DNA of 64,000 bases from Streptomyces mangrovisoli (GTDB lineage Bacteria; Actinomycetota; Actinomycetes; Streptomycetales; Streptomycetaceae), in contig NZ_LAVA02000083.1 of NCBI RefSeq assembly GCF_000974985.2, positions 62,001 through 126,000 of the forward strand, read 5' to 3'. This document shows, one piece after another, positions 33,744 to 43,647 of this stretch; the first letter of the stretch is position 1, and each line of letters starts with the position of its first letter. The notes beneath the pieces are model-generated. The model made no database searches. It saw only the letters and a program-made list of their open reading frames with translations, and had not been told where the DNA came from. The position numbers and the translations under genes were made by a program.

Positions 33744-34742
33744 ATGCGGTACCGCAAGCTCGGCAGTTCGGACCTGGAGGTCTCGGAGATCTCGCTCGGC
33801 TCGTGGCTCACCTACTCCGGCGGTGTCGAGGCCGACGCGACCCGCGCCTGCACCGAGGCGGCCTTCGACGCGGGCATCAACTTCTTCGACACCGCCAACG
33901 TCTACGGCCGTGGGGCCGCCGAGACCGCGTGGGGCGAGATCCTCTCCGCGCACCCGCGCGACTCGTACATCCTCGCCACCAAGGTGTGGGGGCAGATGTC
34001 CGACGACCCCACCGACCGCGGCCTCGCGCCCGCCCAGATCGCCAAGCAGATCGACGCCTCCCTCACCCGGCTGCGCACCGACCACGTCGACCTCTACCAG
34101 GCCCACCGCTTCGATGCCGCCGTCCCGATCGAGGACACCGTCGAGGCGCTCCAGAAGGTCGTCGAGCAGGGCAAGGCCCGCTACCTCGGCTTCAGCGAGT
34201 GGACCAACGAGCAGATCCAGGCCGCCGTCGACATCGCCGGGCCCGATCTGTTCGTCTCCTCGCAGCCCCAGTACTCCATGCTCTGGCAGGCGCCGGAGGC
34301 GGAGCTCTTCGGCCTGTGCGCGGCCAACGGCATCGGGCAGATCGTCTGGTCCCCGCTCGCCCAGGGAATGCTGACCGGCAAGTACCGGCCGGGCGAGCCC
34401 GCCCCCACCGGCAGCCGCTTCGCCAGCGACACCATGGCCGTCTCCAAGGACCTCGTCTACAGCGACGCCGTACTCCACGCCGTGCAGCGGCTGCTCCCGA
34501 TCGCCGACGGGGCCGGGATGAGCATGCCCACCCTCGCCCTCGCCTGGGTGCTGCGCCGCTCCGAACTCTCCTCCGCCATCACCGGCGCCTCCCGGCCCGA
34601 ACAGGTCCACAGCAACGCAGCCGCCTCCGGTGTCACCCTCTCCGACGACGTCCTGGCGGCCGTGGACGCCGCCCTGGGTGACGTGCCCGTGACCGGCCGG
34701 ACGCTCGCCCCCATGGCCGAGAGTGGCATCCGGCACCGCTGA
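33744..34742 (+). CDS. Aldo/keto reductase (Kv-beta-like)
   Basis: NADPH-dependent aldo/keto reductase of 332 residues, (beta/alpha)8 barrel. The catalytic set is visible: Asp in FFDTANVYG, Tyr in the same motif, Lys in ATKVWG, and His in LYQAHRFD. The cofactor-binding late segment ITGASRPEQVHSNA is typical of the voltage-gated potassium channel beta-subunit-like group (AKR6). ATG 33744 follows GGAGGACCCC. It is a single gene, with Gly/Pro repeats and a hairpin after it. Confidence 0.93.
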   Translation: MRYRKLGSSDLEVSEISLGSWLTYSGGVEADATRACTEAAFDAGINFFDTANVYGRGAAETAWGEILSAHPRDSYILATKVWGQMSDDPTDRGLAPAQIAKQIDASLTRLRTDHVDLYQAHRFDAAVPIEDTVEALQKVVEQGKARYLGFSEWTNEQIQAAVDIAGPDLFVSSQPQYSMLWQAPEAELFGLCAANGIGQIVWSPLAQGMLTGKYRPGEPAPTGSRFASDTMAVSKDLVYSDAVLHAVQRLLPIADGAGMSMPTLALAWVLRRSELSSAITGASRPEQVHSNAAASGVTLSDDVLAAVDAALGDVPVTGRTLAPMAESGIRHR

Positions 34743-34836
34743 ACGAGCCGCCTGCGGCGGGCCACCCGCGGCGCCTCCGGAGCGGCCCGCTCGGAGTGGC
34801 GCCCCGATGCGGCCCGCTCGGAGTGGCGCCCCGGAG

Positions 34837-34857
34837 CGGCCCGCGCCGAGCGGGCCG
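34837..34857 (+). terminator. Hairpin with preceding direct repeats
   Basis: CGGCCCGC (34837-34844) pairs with GCGGGCCG (34850-34857). It is preceded by two copies of GCGGCCCGCTCGGAGTGGCG starting near 34782 and 34809. It may terminate the aldo/keto reductase transcript. Confidence 0.5.
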
Positions 34858-34914
34858 GGCTGGATCAGGGCACGCGCGGCCACGGTCGCGGTCCCGCGCC
34901 GTTACGGTCGTGAC

Positions 34915-35952
34915 ATGCCCCGTGCCCTGATCCTCGGCGGTACCGGCGTCATCGGCCGGGCCACCGCCACGCGCCTGCTCGCCGCCGGCTGGCGGGTCGA
35001 CGTCACCGGCCGCGACCCGGCCCGCCTGCCGGCCGAACTCGCCGCCGCGGGCGCCCGGTTCACCGCCGTGGACCGCGCCGACGAGGGCGGGCTGCAGGCC
35101 GTCCTGGGCGCGGGCGCCGACCTCGTCCTCGACTGCCTCTGCTTCACCGCGGCCGACGCGCGAGGGCTGCTGGCCCTCGCCCGGAACGCCGGCTCCACCG
35201 TGCTGGTCTCCAGCAAGGCGGTGTACGTCGACGACGACGGCAACCACGCCAACTCCGCCGCCCCGCCCCGCTTCGACGGCCCCGTCGACGAGAGCCGGCC
35301 CACGCTGCCGCCCGGCGACGCGGACCACCGCACCCGCGAGGGCTACGGCCCGGGCAAGGTCGCGGCCGAACAGGTCGCCCTGGACAGCGGGCTGCCCGTC
35401 ACCGTGGTGCGCCCCTCGCAGGTGCACGGGGTGGGCGCGTCGCCGCCGCGCACGTGGGCGGTCGTCGCGCGGGTCCTGGACCGACGCCCTGCCGCACTGC
35501 TCGCGCGCCGGGGTGCCGGCGTCGTGCACCAGACCGCCGCGGCCAACCTCGCGGCGCTGGTGGAGACGGTCGCGGCCCGGCCGGGCACCCGCGTCCTCAA
35601 CTGCGCCGACCCCGACGCGCCCAGCGCCCTGGAGATCCACCGGATCGTCGCGCGGCACTTCGGGCACACGTGGCAGGAGGTGCCGCTGGACGACACCGCC
35701 CCCGCCGGCCTGGGCCGTACCCCCTGGGACGCGCCGTACCCGGTGGTGCTCGACACCTCCGCGGCGCTCGCGCTCGGCCACCGGCCCGTCGGAGGCTATG
35801 CGGCGACGGCGGCCGCCGAGCTCGACTGGCTGGCGCACGCGGCGCGGACCGGTGATCCGGAGCGGATCCTCCCCGGCCCGGACGAGCCGTACGTGCGCCG
35901 GTTCCTCGACTACGCGCGCGAGGACGCGTTCCTCGCCGCGGTGTCCTCCTGA
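34915..35952 (+). CDS. NAD-dependent epimerase/dehydratase (extended SDR)
   Basis: Extended short-chain dehydrogenase of 345 residues. The nucleotide motif LILGGTGVIGRATA is at the N-terminus, and a YGPGK motif (YxxxK pair) is near residue 144. The late GTRVLNCADPDAPSALEIHRIV segment is typical of NAD-dependent epimerases of the isoflavone-reductase-like or RNA-binding CSP41-like group. ATG 34915 is chosen where the Rossmann fold begins; the longer frame to 34723 runs through repetitive sequence. The substrate is unknown. Confidence 0.86.
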   Translation: MPRALILGGTGVIGRATATRLLAAGWRVDVTGRDPARLPAELAAAGARFTAVDRADEGGLQAVLGAGADLVLDCLCFTAADARGLLALARNAGSTVLVSSKAVYVDDDGNHANSAAPPRFDGPVDESRPTLPPGDADHRTREGYGPGKVAAEQVALDSGLPVTVVRPSQVHGVGASPPRTWAVVARVLDRRPAALLARRGAGVVHQTAAANLAALVETVAARPGTRVLNCADPDAPSALEIHRIVARHFGHTWQEVPLDDTAPAGLGRTPWDAPYPVVLDTSAALALGHRPVGGYAATAAAELDWLAHAARTGDPERILPGPDEPYVRRFLDYAREDAFLAAVSS

Positions 35953-35964
35953 GGGAAGCGAGAG

Positions 35965-35997
35965 GGCGGACAGGGGACCGGTCCCGGGCTGTCCGCC
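35965..35997 (+). terminator. Terminator after epimerase gene
   Basis: GGCGGACAG (35965-35973) pairs with CTGTCCGCC (35989-35997). The loop contains its own GGGACC-GGTCCC palindrome. It starts 12 bases after the stop. Confidence 0.7.
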
Positions 35998-36070
35998 AGC
36001 GGGGTGACGTCGCGGGGCCGAGTGAGGCCGACCGGGCGCGCCGGACGTGCCACCAAGGCGTTGATCCTCT

Positions 36071-36100
36071 TGTCTGACTACCGGATGTCTGACTACCGGA
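36071..36100 (+). repeat. Perfect 15-bp tandem duplication upstream of SDR-NDH2-cydAB
   Basis: TGTCTGACTACCGGA is repeated head to tail (36071-36085, 36086-36100), 74 bases before the SDR start, in the likely promoter region. A tandem operator is possible; I know of no matching regulator. Confidence 0.6.
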
Positions 36101-36173
36101 TTTCGGCGTCTCCCCTGAGGTCTCCCTGCCGGTCGGCCGGGACGGGTGCCGGCGGGAGCGAGCTAGGAGGACC

Positions 36174-37016
<843 letters not shown>

Positions 37017-37034
37017 GGCCCCGTGGAAGACCAT

Positions 37035-38372
37035 GTGACGCCCCGCCGGGTGGTGATCGTCGGGGGCGGTTTCGCCGGGCTGTTCGCCGCCCGCGCGCTG
37101 CGCCGGTCGCCGGTCGCGGTGACGCTCGTCGACCGCCGGGCGCACCACCTCTTCCAGCCGCTGCTCTACCAGTGCGCCGCCGGGATCCTGTCCGAGGGAC
37201 AGATCGCGCAGCCGCTGCGCGCGGTCCTGCGCCGCCACGCGAACGTGCGCTGCCTGCTCGCCGACGCCACCGACGTGGACGTGAAGGGCCGCGCCGTCCA
37301 CGCGCGGCGGCCGGAGGGCGGCAGCGTCGTCGTGCCGTACGACGACCTGATCGTCGCGGTCGGGATGCGCCAGTCCTACTTCGGGCACGACGAGTTCGCC
37401 GTCCACGCCCCGGGGATGAAGACGCTGGCCGACGCCCTGGAGATCCGGCGCAGGCTCTACCGGGCCTTCGAGATGGCCGAGTCGGCCGCCGACGCGGAGG
37501 AGCGCCGCCAGTGGCTGACCTTCGCACTGGTCGGCGGCGGTCCCACCGGAGTGGAACTGGCCGGGCAGATCCGGGAGATCGCCGGCCACACCCTCGACCG
37601 GGAGTTCCGCACCATCGACCCGCTCCAGGCCCAGGTGCTGCTCTTCGAGGGGTCCGACCACGTACTGGGGACCTTCGGCGACCGGCTCGCCGGGAAGGCG
37701 GCCCGCACCCTGCACGACCTCGGTGTGGAGCTCCACCTCGGCACCCGGGTCACCGACCTCGACGCGCGGGGCCTCACGGTGCAGGAGCGGGACGGCACGA
37801 CCACGCGGCACGCGGCACGCACCGTGCTGTGGACGGCGGGCGTGGAGGCACCGCCCCTCGCCCGCGCCCTGGCGAAGGCCGCCGGTGCGGAACAGGACCA
37901 CGCCGGACGGATCGCCGTCAAGCCCGATCTGACCCTCCCCGGGCATCCGGAGATCCGGGTGGTCGGGGACGCGATGTCACTGAACCATCTGCCCGGCCTC
38001 GCGGAGGTCGCCATGCAGTCGGGCGCGTACGCGGGCCGGGCGGTGCGCCATACCGTGGAGGGCCGGACGAGGAAGCCGAAGCCGTTCCGGTACCGGGACC
38101 TCGGCGCCGCGGCCTACATCTGCCGGGGACGAGCCGTCGTCAAGGCGGGACCCGTGCATCTGTCGGGCGTCAGCGGGTGGCTGACCTGGCTGTTCATCCA
38201 CGTCGCCTTCCTGACCGGATTCCGCAGCAGACTGGGCGCGGCGCTCAGCTGGGCGATCGTCTTCGCCTCCGGCGCGCGCCGGGAACGCGCCTTCACCTTG
38301 CCCGACTCCGACCCAGAGCCCGCCCGGCCCCGCGTGCCGCACGGTTCTACCGCGGTGCTGCGGGGGCCCTGA
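37035..38372 (+). CDS. Type II NADH:quinone dehydrogenase-like FAD protein
   Basis: FAD/NAD(P)-binding oxidoreductase of 445 residues, NDH-2 type. It has VVIVGGGFAGLFAARAL at the N-terminus (FAD), HHLFQPLLYQCAAGIL (quinone-site-like), VGGGPTGVELAGQI near residue 165 (NADH), and VVGDAMSL near residue 315. The C-terminal WLTWLFIHVAFLTGFRSR is the membrane-associating amphipathic helix of NDH-2. Non-proton-pumping NADH oxidation delivering electrons to quinone is likely. GTG 37035 is preferred for GGAAG just upstream; GTG 37023 adds four residues. It precedes cydAB on the same strand. Confidence 0.9.
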   Translation: MTPRRVVIVGGGFAGLFAARALRRSPVAVTLVDRRAHHLFQPLLYQCAAGILSEGQIAQPLRAVLRRHANVRCLLADATDVDVKGRAVHARRPEGGSVVVPYDDLIVAVGMRQSYFGHDEFAVHAPGMKTLADALEIRRRLYRAFEMAESAADAEERRQWLTFALVGGGPTGVELAGQIREIAGHTLDREFRTIDPLQAQVLLFEGSDHVLGTFGDRLAGKAARTLHDLGVELHLGTRVTDLDARGLTVQERDGTTTRHAARTVLWTAGVEAPPLARALAKAAGAEQDHAGRIAVKPDLTLPGHPEIRVVGDAMSLNHLPGLAEVAMQSGAYAGRAVRHTVEGRTRKPKPFRYRDLGAAAYICRGRAVVKAGPVHLSGVSGWLTWLFIHVAFLTGFRSRLGAALSWAIVFASGARRERAFTLPDSDPEPARPRVPHGSTAVLRGP

Positions 38373-38471
38373 GAGGGCACGCCCGTTCCCGGCCGGTCGA
38401 GGAACTCCCTTGCACCATCGTCCTGTTCCCGCGTTCCCCGCCGACGGCGGGTGAGGATCACCGAGGCACCC

Positions 38472-39995
38472 ATGCTCAGCACCGCACCATCCATGCTCAG
38501 CACAGCAGTGAACCTGGCGGGCAGCACGCCGGCCCAGCTTCTGCCCGCCCGTGAGTTGATGGCCTTCACCCTGGCCTCGCACATCCTGCTCGTCCCCTTC
38601 GGGGTGGCGCTGCCCTTCGTCACGCTGATCATGCACTACCGGGGCCTGCGCCGAGGCGACCCGGTGGCGATGCAGCTCGCGCGGCGCTGGTCGGCGGTGA
38701 TGGCGGTGCAGTTCGCCATCGGCATCGTCACCGGCACCGTGCTGTCCTTCGAGTTCGGCCTGTTGTGGCCGGGCATGATGGGCCGCTGGGGCGACGTGTT
38801 CGGACTGGGCTTCGGCGTGGAGGCGTGGGCGTTCTTCCTCGAGGCCATCATGATCGCCATCTATCTGTACGGCTGGCGCCGCCTCAGGCCGTGGACGCAC
38901 TTCTGGTTGGCCGTGCCGCTGCCGCTGGCCGCCCTGATGGGCGCGTTCGGCATCATCGCCGCCAACTCGTGGATGAACACCCCGCAGGGGTTCAGCCTCG
39001 ACGCCCACGGCAACCCGACCGACGTCGACGTGCGCAAGGCCGTCTTCACCCCGATCTTCGGCCCCGAGTACTGGCACTTCGTGGTGGCGATGTTCCTGAC
39101 GGCCGGGTACGTGGTCGCGGGCGTGTACGCGGTCGGCTGGCTGCGCGGCCGTCGCGACCGGTACCACAAGCTGGGCTTCACCGTGCCGTTCACCGTCGCC
39201 GCGATCCTCACGCCGATCCAGTTCTTCCTCGGCGACTCCGCCGCCCGCTCGGTGTTCCACAAACAGCCGGTGAAGTTCGCGGCGCTGGAGATCGTCTGGA
39301 AGACCGACACACATGTGCCCGAGTACGTCTTCGGCCGGCTGCACTCCGACGGGACCATCTCCGGCGGCATCAAGATCCCCCAACTCGACTCGATCCTGGC
39401 CGGGTTCAGACCCGACACGAAGGTGACCGGACTGACCTCGGTGCCGGCCGCGAACCGGCCGAACGCCGCCCAGGCAACGCTCGTGCACTTCTGCTTCGAC
39501 GCCATGGCGACCATCGGCAGCGTGCTCATCCTGCTGGCCCTCTGGTACGCGTGGATCTGGTGGCGCCACCGCGACCTGAAGGCCAACCGCTGGTTCTTCC
39601 GCTGCGCCGCCGTCGCCGGTGTGGCCTGCCTGTTCACCGTCGAGTGCGGCTGGATCGCCACGGAGGTCGGCCGCCAGCCCTGGATCGTCTACAACCACAT
39701 GCGCGTGTCCGAGGCCGTCACCCATACCCGGGCCGGAGGGATCTGGACCATGCTCGGCGTCGTCATCGCGCTGTACATCGCGGTCTTCGGCTCGTTCCTG
39801 GCGATCGTGCTGAAGATGCGGACCCGGTGGCGGGTGGCCGACGAGGCCGCGGCCGGCGCGGCCGCCGTTCTCGACCCCGAGGCCGACACGCCGTACGGGC
39901 CCCGCCACGAGGTGGACACCGCGGCCGCCGGAGCCCCGTCGGGCGGCGGCCGGGGAGCGGGCCCGTCCGAGGGACGCCCGGGAGGTGACCACTGA
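38472..39995 (+). CDS. cydA: Cytochrome bd-type ubiquinol/menaquinol oxidase subunit I
   Basis: Haem-bearing subunit of cytochrome bd, 507 residues, integral membrane. Visible are the N-terminal haem-ligand His in FTLASHILLVPF, the conserved GPEYWHFVVAMF region, the quinone-loop KxxxE region (QPVKFAALE), and GRQPW near residue 400. The quinone loop appears short, as in CioA-type oxidases. The C-terminal 50 residues are an Ala/Gly/Pro tail. ATG 38472 has GAGG five to nine bases upstream; ATG 38493 and GTG 38451 are alternatives. It overlaps cydB by one base. Confidence 0.94.
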   Translation: MLSTAPSMLSTAVNLAGSTPAQLLPARELMAFTLASHILLVPFGVALPFVTLIMHYRGLRRGDPVAMQLARRWSAVMAVQFAIGIVTGTVLSFEFGLLWPGMMGRWGDVFGLGFGVEAWAFFLEAIMIAIYLYGWRRLRPWTHFWLAVPLPLAALMGAFGIIAANSWMNTPQGFSLDAHGNPTDVDVRKAVFTPIFGPEYWHFVVAMFLTAGYVVAGVYAVGWLRGRRDRYHKLGFTVPFTVAAILTPIQFFLGDSAARSVFHKQPVKFAALEIVWKTDTHVPEYVFGRLHSDGTISGGIKIPQLDSILAGFRPDTKVTGLTSVPAANRPNAAQATLVHFCFDAMATIGSVLILLALWYAWIWWRHRDLKANRWFFRCAAVAGVACLFTVECGWIATEVGRQPWIVYNHMRVSEAVTHTRAGGIWTMLGVVIALYIAVFGSFLAIVLKMRTRWRVADEAAAGAAAVLDPEADTPYGPRHEVDTAAAGAPSGGGRGAGPSEGRPGGDH

Positions 39996-41035
39996 TGGCG
40001 GACGTCATCGCCTGGGTCCTCGTCGTGGTCGTCGCCGCCTATGCCTGCGGCGGGGGCACCGACTACGGGGCGGGCTTCTGGGACCTGCTGGCCGGCGGCG
40101 CCGAGCGGGGAAAGCGAGTGCGCTGGCTCATCGACCACGCGATGGCGCCCGTGTGGGAGGTCAACAACGTCTGGCTGATCTTCGTGCTCGTCCTGATGTG
40201 GACCGGCTTCCCCGTCATGTTCCAGGCCGTGTTCACCGCCCTGTGGCTGCCACTGGTCCTCGCGGCCGTGGGCACGGTGCTGCGCGGCGCCGGGTTCGCC
40301 CTGCGCAAGCCGAGCCGGCGGCTGGCCCGGCGGCGGGTCTACGGCGCGGTGTTCGCGGTCGCCTCGCTGATCACGCCGTACTTCCTCGGCTCCGTGCTCG
40401 GCGGTGTCGCGTCGGGCCGGGTCGCGGTGGGCACGCCCGCCACCGCCCACGTCTGGGCCAACCCGACGTCGATCCTCGCGGGTCTGCTCGCCATCGCGGC
40501 CACCGCGTTCCTGGGCGCCGTCTTCCTGGTCGCGGACGCCCGCCGGTTCGGCGCGGACGACCTGGTCGACTACTTCCGGCTGCGGGCCCTGCTGGCCTTC
40601 GGCGCGGTGGTGGTCCTGGCCCTCATCGCCCTGCCCGTCACCCACCACGACGCCTCCTACGTCTGGCACGGGATGACCCGGGGCCTGGGCCTGCTGATGA
40701 TGATCCTCTCGGCCTGCTTCGGTCTCGTGACGGTCGCGCTGCTGGTGCTGCGGGCGCACCGCTGGTCCCGGCACACCTCGGTCGCCACGGTCGCCCTGGC
40801 CATCCTGGCCTGGGGGTTCGCGCAGCGGCCGTATCTGCTGCCGACCACGCTGACGGTGGCCGACGGGGCCGGTGCCGCGCACACGCTCGCCTGGCTGGGC
40901 ATCGTCACGCTCATCGCGGTGGTTCTGGTGGGCCCGGGGCTCGTGCTCGTCTACTGGCTCGACACGCAGAGCGAGCTGGAACCCCTGACCGACGCCGACA
41001 CACGGGCCGCGGGGCTTCCCGGGGACAACGTCTGA
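39995..41035 (+). CDS. cydB: Cytochrome bd oxidase subunit II
   Basis: CydB membrane subunit of 346 residues with eight or nine helices. Family segments are GGGTDYGAGFWDLLAGG, DHAMAPVWEVNNVWLIFVLVLMWTGFP and ANPTSILAGLLAIAATAFLGAVFL. It pairs with CydA to reduce oxygen at low tension without proton pumping. Its ATG overlaps the cydA stop (TGATG). No cydDC assembly-transporter genes follow: the operon ends at a very strong hairpin, so these must lie elsewhere if needed. Confidence 0.95.
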   Translation: MADVIAWVLVVVVAAYACGGGTDYGAGFWDLLAGGAERGKRVRWLIDHAMAPVWEVNNVWLIFVLVLMWTGFPVMFQAVFTALWLPLVLAAVGTVLRGAGFALRKPSRRLARRRVYGAVFAVASLITPYFLGSVLGGVASGRVAVGTPATAHVWANPTSILAGLLAIAATAFLGAVFLVADARRFGADDLVDYFRLRALLAFGAVVVLALIALPVTHHDASYVWHGMTRGLGLLMMILSACFGLVTVALLVLRAHRWSRHTSVATVALAILAWGFAQRPYLLPTTLTVADGAGAAHTLAWLGIVTLIAVVLVGPGLVLVYWLDTQSELEPLTDADTRAAGLPGDNV

Positions 41036-41041
41036 GGAGCG

Positions 41042-41076
41042 GGCGGGCCCGCGCCACGACGTGGCGCGGGCCCGCC
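41042..41076. terminator. Bidirectional terminator between cydB and GMC gene
   Basis: A perfect 16-base stem (41042-41057 with 41061-41076) with a 3-base loop lies between the convergent stops at 41035 and 41085. Confidence 0.85.
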
Positions 41077-41084
41077 TCGCGCGT

Positions 41085-42665
41085 TCACCCCAGCCGTTCC
41101 ACCAGGTGGTCCCCGACCCGCAGGGCGTTGGCGATGGCGGTCAGCGACGGGTTGACCGCGCCGATGCTGGGGAAGAACGACGTGTCCACGACGTAGAGGT
41201 TGTCGAGGTCGTGGGCCTTGCAGTTGACGTCCAGGGCCGAGCTCGCGGGGTCGGTGCCGAAGCGCACCGTGCCGGCCTGGTGGGCGGTGGCCCCGATCGG
41301 CATCCCCTTGTGCAGGTAGATGCTGTGGTTCAGCAGGCGGTGCGGGTGCATCCCCAAGTGACCGAGCATTCCCTGCAACTTGTGCCGGAGCCGCTTCAGG
41401 CCCTCCATGTTGTTGCCCTCGTCCAGGGCGAGGTGGATGCCGCCGTCCTTGTCGAGGGTGACCCGGCTCTCGGCCAGCGGCAGATCCTCCCCGCACAGCC
41501 AGAAGTCGACGGCGTGGTGGGCGAGCACCTCGAACGGCATGTCGGGGGAGACCTTGCCGGCCCAGCGCGGCGCCTCGCCGTGGATCTGGTCGGCGTCCGA
41601 CTTGCCGAGCATCTGGATGCCGCCGAGCGGGAACTCCCAGTCGTCCGCGCCCAGATACCAGTCGTGCAGGGCCATCGTCTTCTGGAACTTCGTGGGGTTG
41701 GGCTCCTTCGACACTGCCATCAACGCCAGGTTGTTGTGGCGCATGTAGTGACGGCCCACGACGTCCGAGCTGTTGGCCAGGCCCCCGGGGTGCCGTTCGT
41801 TGGCCGAACGCAGCAGCAGCACGGCGGAGTTCACCGCGCCGCAGGCGACCACCACGACGTCCGCGGTGAACGTCTCGGTCGTGCCGTCCCCGAGGTCGGC
41901 GACCACGCCCGTGACCGACCGCCCGGACTCGTCGGTCTCCAGCCGCCGGACGTCCGCGTGGGTCACCATCGTGACGTTGGGGTGTTCGAGCGCGGGGTCG
42001 ACGCAGATCACCTGCGCGTCGGACTTCGCGCCCAGCAGACAGGGGAATCCGTCGACCCGGTCGCAGCGGATGCAGGAACTCGCGTGCGTGGCGCGGCCGT
42101 TCTCGTCCTGGGTGAGGTTCACGCCGATCGGCAGGTGGAACGGGTGCAGCCCCTGCTTCTCCAGGTCGTCGCTGAGCTGCTGGATCCGCGGCTCGTGCTC
42201 GACCGGCGGGTAGGCGTACTGGCCGCTCGCCGGTCCCTCCGTGAAGTCCTCGCCGTGCCGGCCGTGCACCCGGTAGAGGTGTTCGGCCTGCGTGTAGTAC
42301 GGCTCCAGGTCCGTGTAGTCGATCGGCCAGGCCGGGGAGAGCCCGTCGTGGTGCCGCAGCTCGCCGAAGTCCTCGGGGCGCAGCCGGAACAGTGCGGCGC
42401 CGTAGAACTTGGTGTTGCCGCCGACGTAGTAGTTGACCTCCGGAGGGAACTCGTTGCCGTGCTTGTCGAACCAGAACTCCGGTGCACGGTAACGGCCTTG
42501 GACGAAGACCGCGGTGGAGTCCCAGTTGTCCCGCTCTCTGGGCAGATAGCCGCCGCGTTCGAGGATCAGCACGCGCTTGCCGCTGGGTGCCAGGCGGTGC
42601 GCGAGGGTGCCGCCGCCGGCTCCGGTGCCGATGACGATGACGTCGTAGTGCTGGTCGCCGGTCAT
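41085..42665 (-). CDS. GMC-family FAD oxidoreductase
   Basis: Glucose-methanol-choline oxidoreductase of 526 residues. The FAD motif VIGTGAGGGTLAHRLA is at the N-terminus. A Cys cluster (SSCIRCDRVDGFPCLLGAKSDA) is near residue 197, and the second GMC signature corresponds to ACGAVNSAVLLLRSA. The C-terminal GTVRFGTDPASSALDVNCKAHDLDNLYVVDTSFFPS region leads to the IANALRV end. Likely a dehydrogenase acting on a sugar or alcohol. It is last in a leftward GH15 - cyclase - GMC operon, 34 bases after the cyclase stop. Confidence 0.92.
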   Translation of the reverse strand: MTGDQHYDVIVIGTGAGGGTLAHRLAPSGKRVLILERGGYLPRERDNWDSTAVFVQGRYRAPEFWFDKHGNEFPPEVNYYVGGNTKFYGAALFRLRPEDFGELRHHDGLSPAWPIDYTDLEPYYTQAEHLYRVHGRHGEDFTEGPASGQYAYPPVEHEPRIQQLSDDLEKQGLHPFHLPIGVNLTQDENGRATHASSCIRCDRVDGFPCLLGAKSDAQVICVDPALEHPNVTMVTHADVRRLETDESGRSVTGVVADLGDGTTETFTADVVVVACGAVNSAVLLLRSANERHPGGLANSSDVVGRHYMRHNNLALMAVSKEPNPTKFQKTMALHDWYLGADDWEFPLGGIQMLGKSDADQIHGEAPRWAGKVSPDMPFEVLAHHAVDFWLCGEDLPLAESRVTLDKDGGIHLALDEGNNMEGLKRLRHKLQGMLGHLGMHPHRLLNHSIYLHKGMPIGATAHQAGTVRFGTDPASSALDVNCKAHDLDNLYVVDTSFFPSIGAVNPSLTAIANALRVGDHLVERLG

Positions 42666-42699
42666 GAGAACGCCCTATCCGTGGAGTCGTCGGTTTCTG

Positions 42700-43644
42700 T
42701 CACAAGATGGCGATCGGGTTGACGGGGGAGCCGGTGGCGGCGGGCAGCCGCAGGGGGGCCACGACACAGAAGAACGACCAGCGCTCCTCGGCCGCGCACA
42801 GGGGCGCGAGGTCCTCGAACTGGAGGTAGTCCAGGAGGTGTACGCCCATCGCGTGCATCGCCAGCACGTGCACGGGGAAGTCGACGCCGTCGACGGCGCT
42901 GGGCGCGGTGTCGTTGTTGGCGTCGCCGCCCAGCAGCACGACCCGGCGCTCCGCGAGGAACTCCAGGGCGTCCGGGTGCAGTCCGGCCCTGGCCCGAGCC
43001 GTGTGCCAGGGCCCTTCCTCCGCCCGGCGTCTGCGGTGGCCCACCCGCACGAACAGCAGGTCGCCCTCGCCGACCCGGGTGCCCTGCGACCGCTCGGCGG
43101 CGGCGAGGTCCTCGGCGCTGACGTGCTCGCCCGGTTCGAGCCACGGCACGCCGCGCAGCCGGGGGATGTCCAGCAGTACGCCCCGCCCCGCGATCCCGTC
43201 GGCGAGCGCCTCGACGGTCAGCGCCGTGGCGCCGTCCGCGGTGACCCTGTCCGCGTCGACGCCGCCGTGCAGGGTGCCGTGGTAGATGACGTGGCACAGG
43301 GCGTCGAGGTGGCTGTCGGTGTCGCCGTGCACGTTCATCGCGAAGCTGTCGCGCGCGAAGTGCAGCCCTTGGTCGTCGGCCTGCTCGGACCAGGCGACCA
43401 TCGTGTGCCGGGCGGGCTCCGGGCTGTCGGGTCCCGTCGAGGTCTCCACCGGCGCGGCGAGTGTGACGGTCCTGCCGCTGCGTATCTCCTGTGCCGCCGC
43501 CGCCACGTGACGTGGTGTCAGCGCGATGAGCGCGCCCCGCTCACCGGCCGCCCACGCCGTCGCGGAGGCGAGCCGCCGGTACAGCGCGTCGAACGCGTCC
43601 GCCGTCAGCCGTGGCGGCCGCGTGCGGGAGCCGTGGGTGCCCAC
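42700..43644 (-). CDS. Cyclase family protein (kynurenine formamidase-like fold)
   Basis: Metal-dependent cyclase/hydrolase-family protein of 314 residues. The metal-binding signature HGDTDSHLDALCH is close to the HxGTHxDxxxH of kynurenine formamidases and polyketide-type cyclase-fold hydrolases, here with Asp-Ser replacing Gly-Thr spacing. Segment LFVRVGHRRRRAEEG and the late VHVLAMHAMGVHLLDYL also fit the family. It starts at GTG/ATG 43644, three bases after the GH15 stop, so it is translationally coupled. A role in hydrolysing a lactone or amide produced by the pathway is a guess. Confidence 0.88.
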   Translation of the reverse strand: MGTHGSRTRPPRLTADAFDALYRRLASATAWAAGERGALIALTPRHVAAAAQEIRSGRTVTLAAPVETSTGPDSPEPARHTMVAWSEQADDQGLHFARDSFAMNVHGDTDSHLDALCHVIYHGTLHGGVDADRVTADGATALTVEALADGIAGRGVLLDIPRLRGVPWLEPGEHVSAEDLAAAERSQGTRVGEGDLLFVRVGHRRRRAEEGPWHTARARAGLHPDALEFLAERRVVLLGGDANNDTAPSAVDGVDFPVHVLAMHAMGVHLLDYLQFEDLAPLCAAEERWSFFCVVAPLRLPAATGSPVNPIAIL

Positions 43645-43647
43645 GTG

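Noticed and set aside
38373..38471. Rex redox-operator before cydA
   Set aside because: No TGTGAA-N4-6-TTCACA type sequence is visible; GTTCCCGCGTTCC does not fit.
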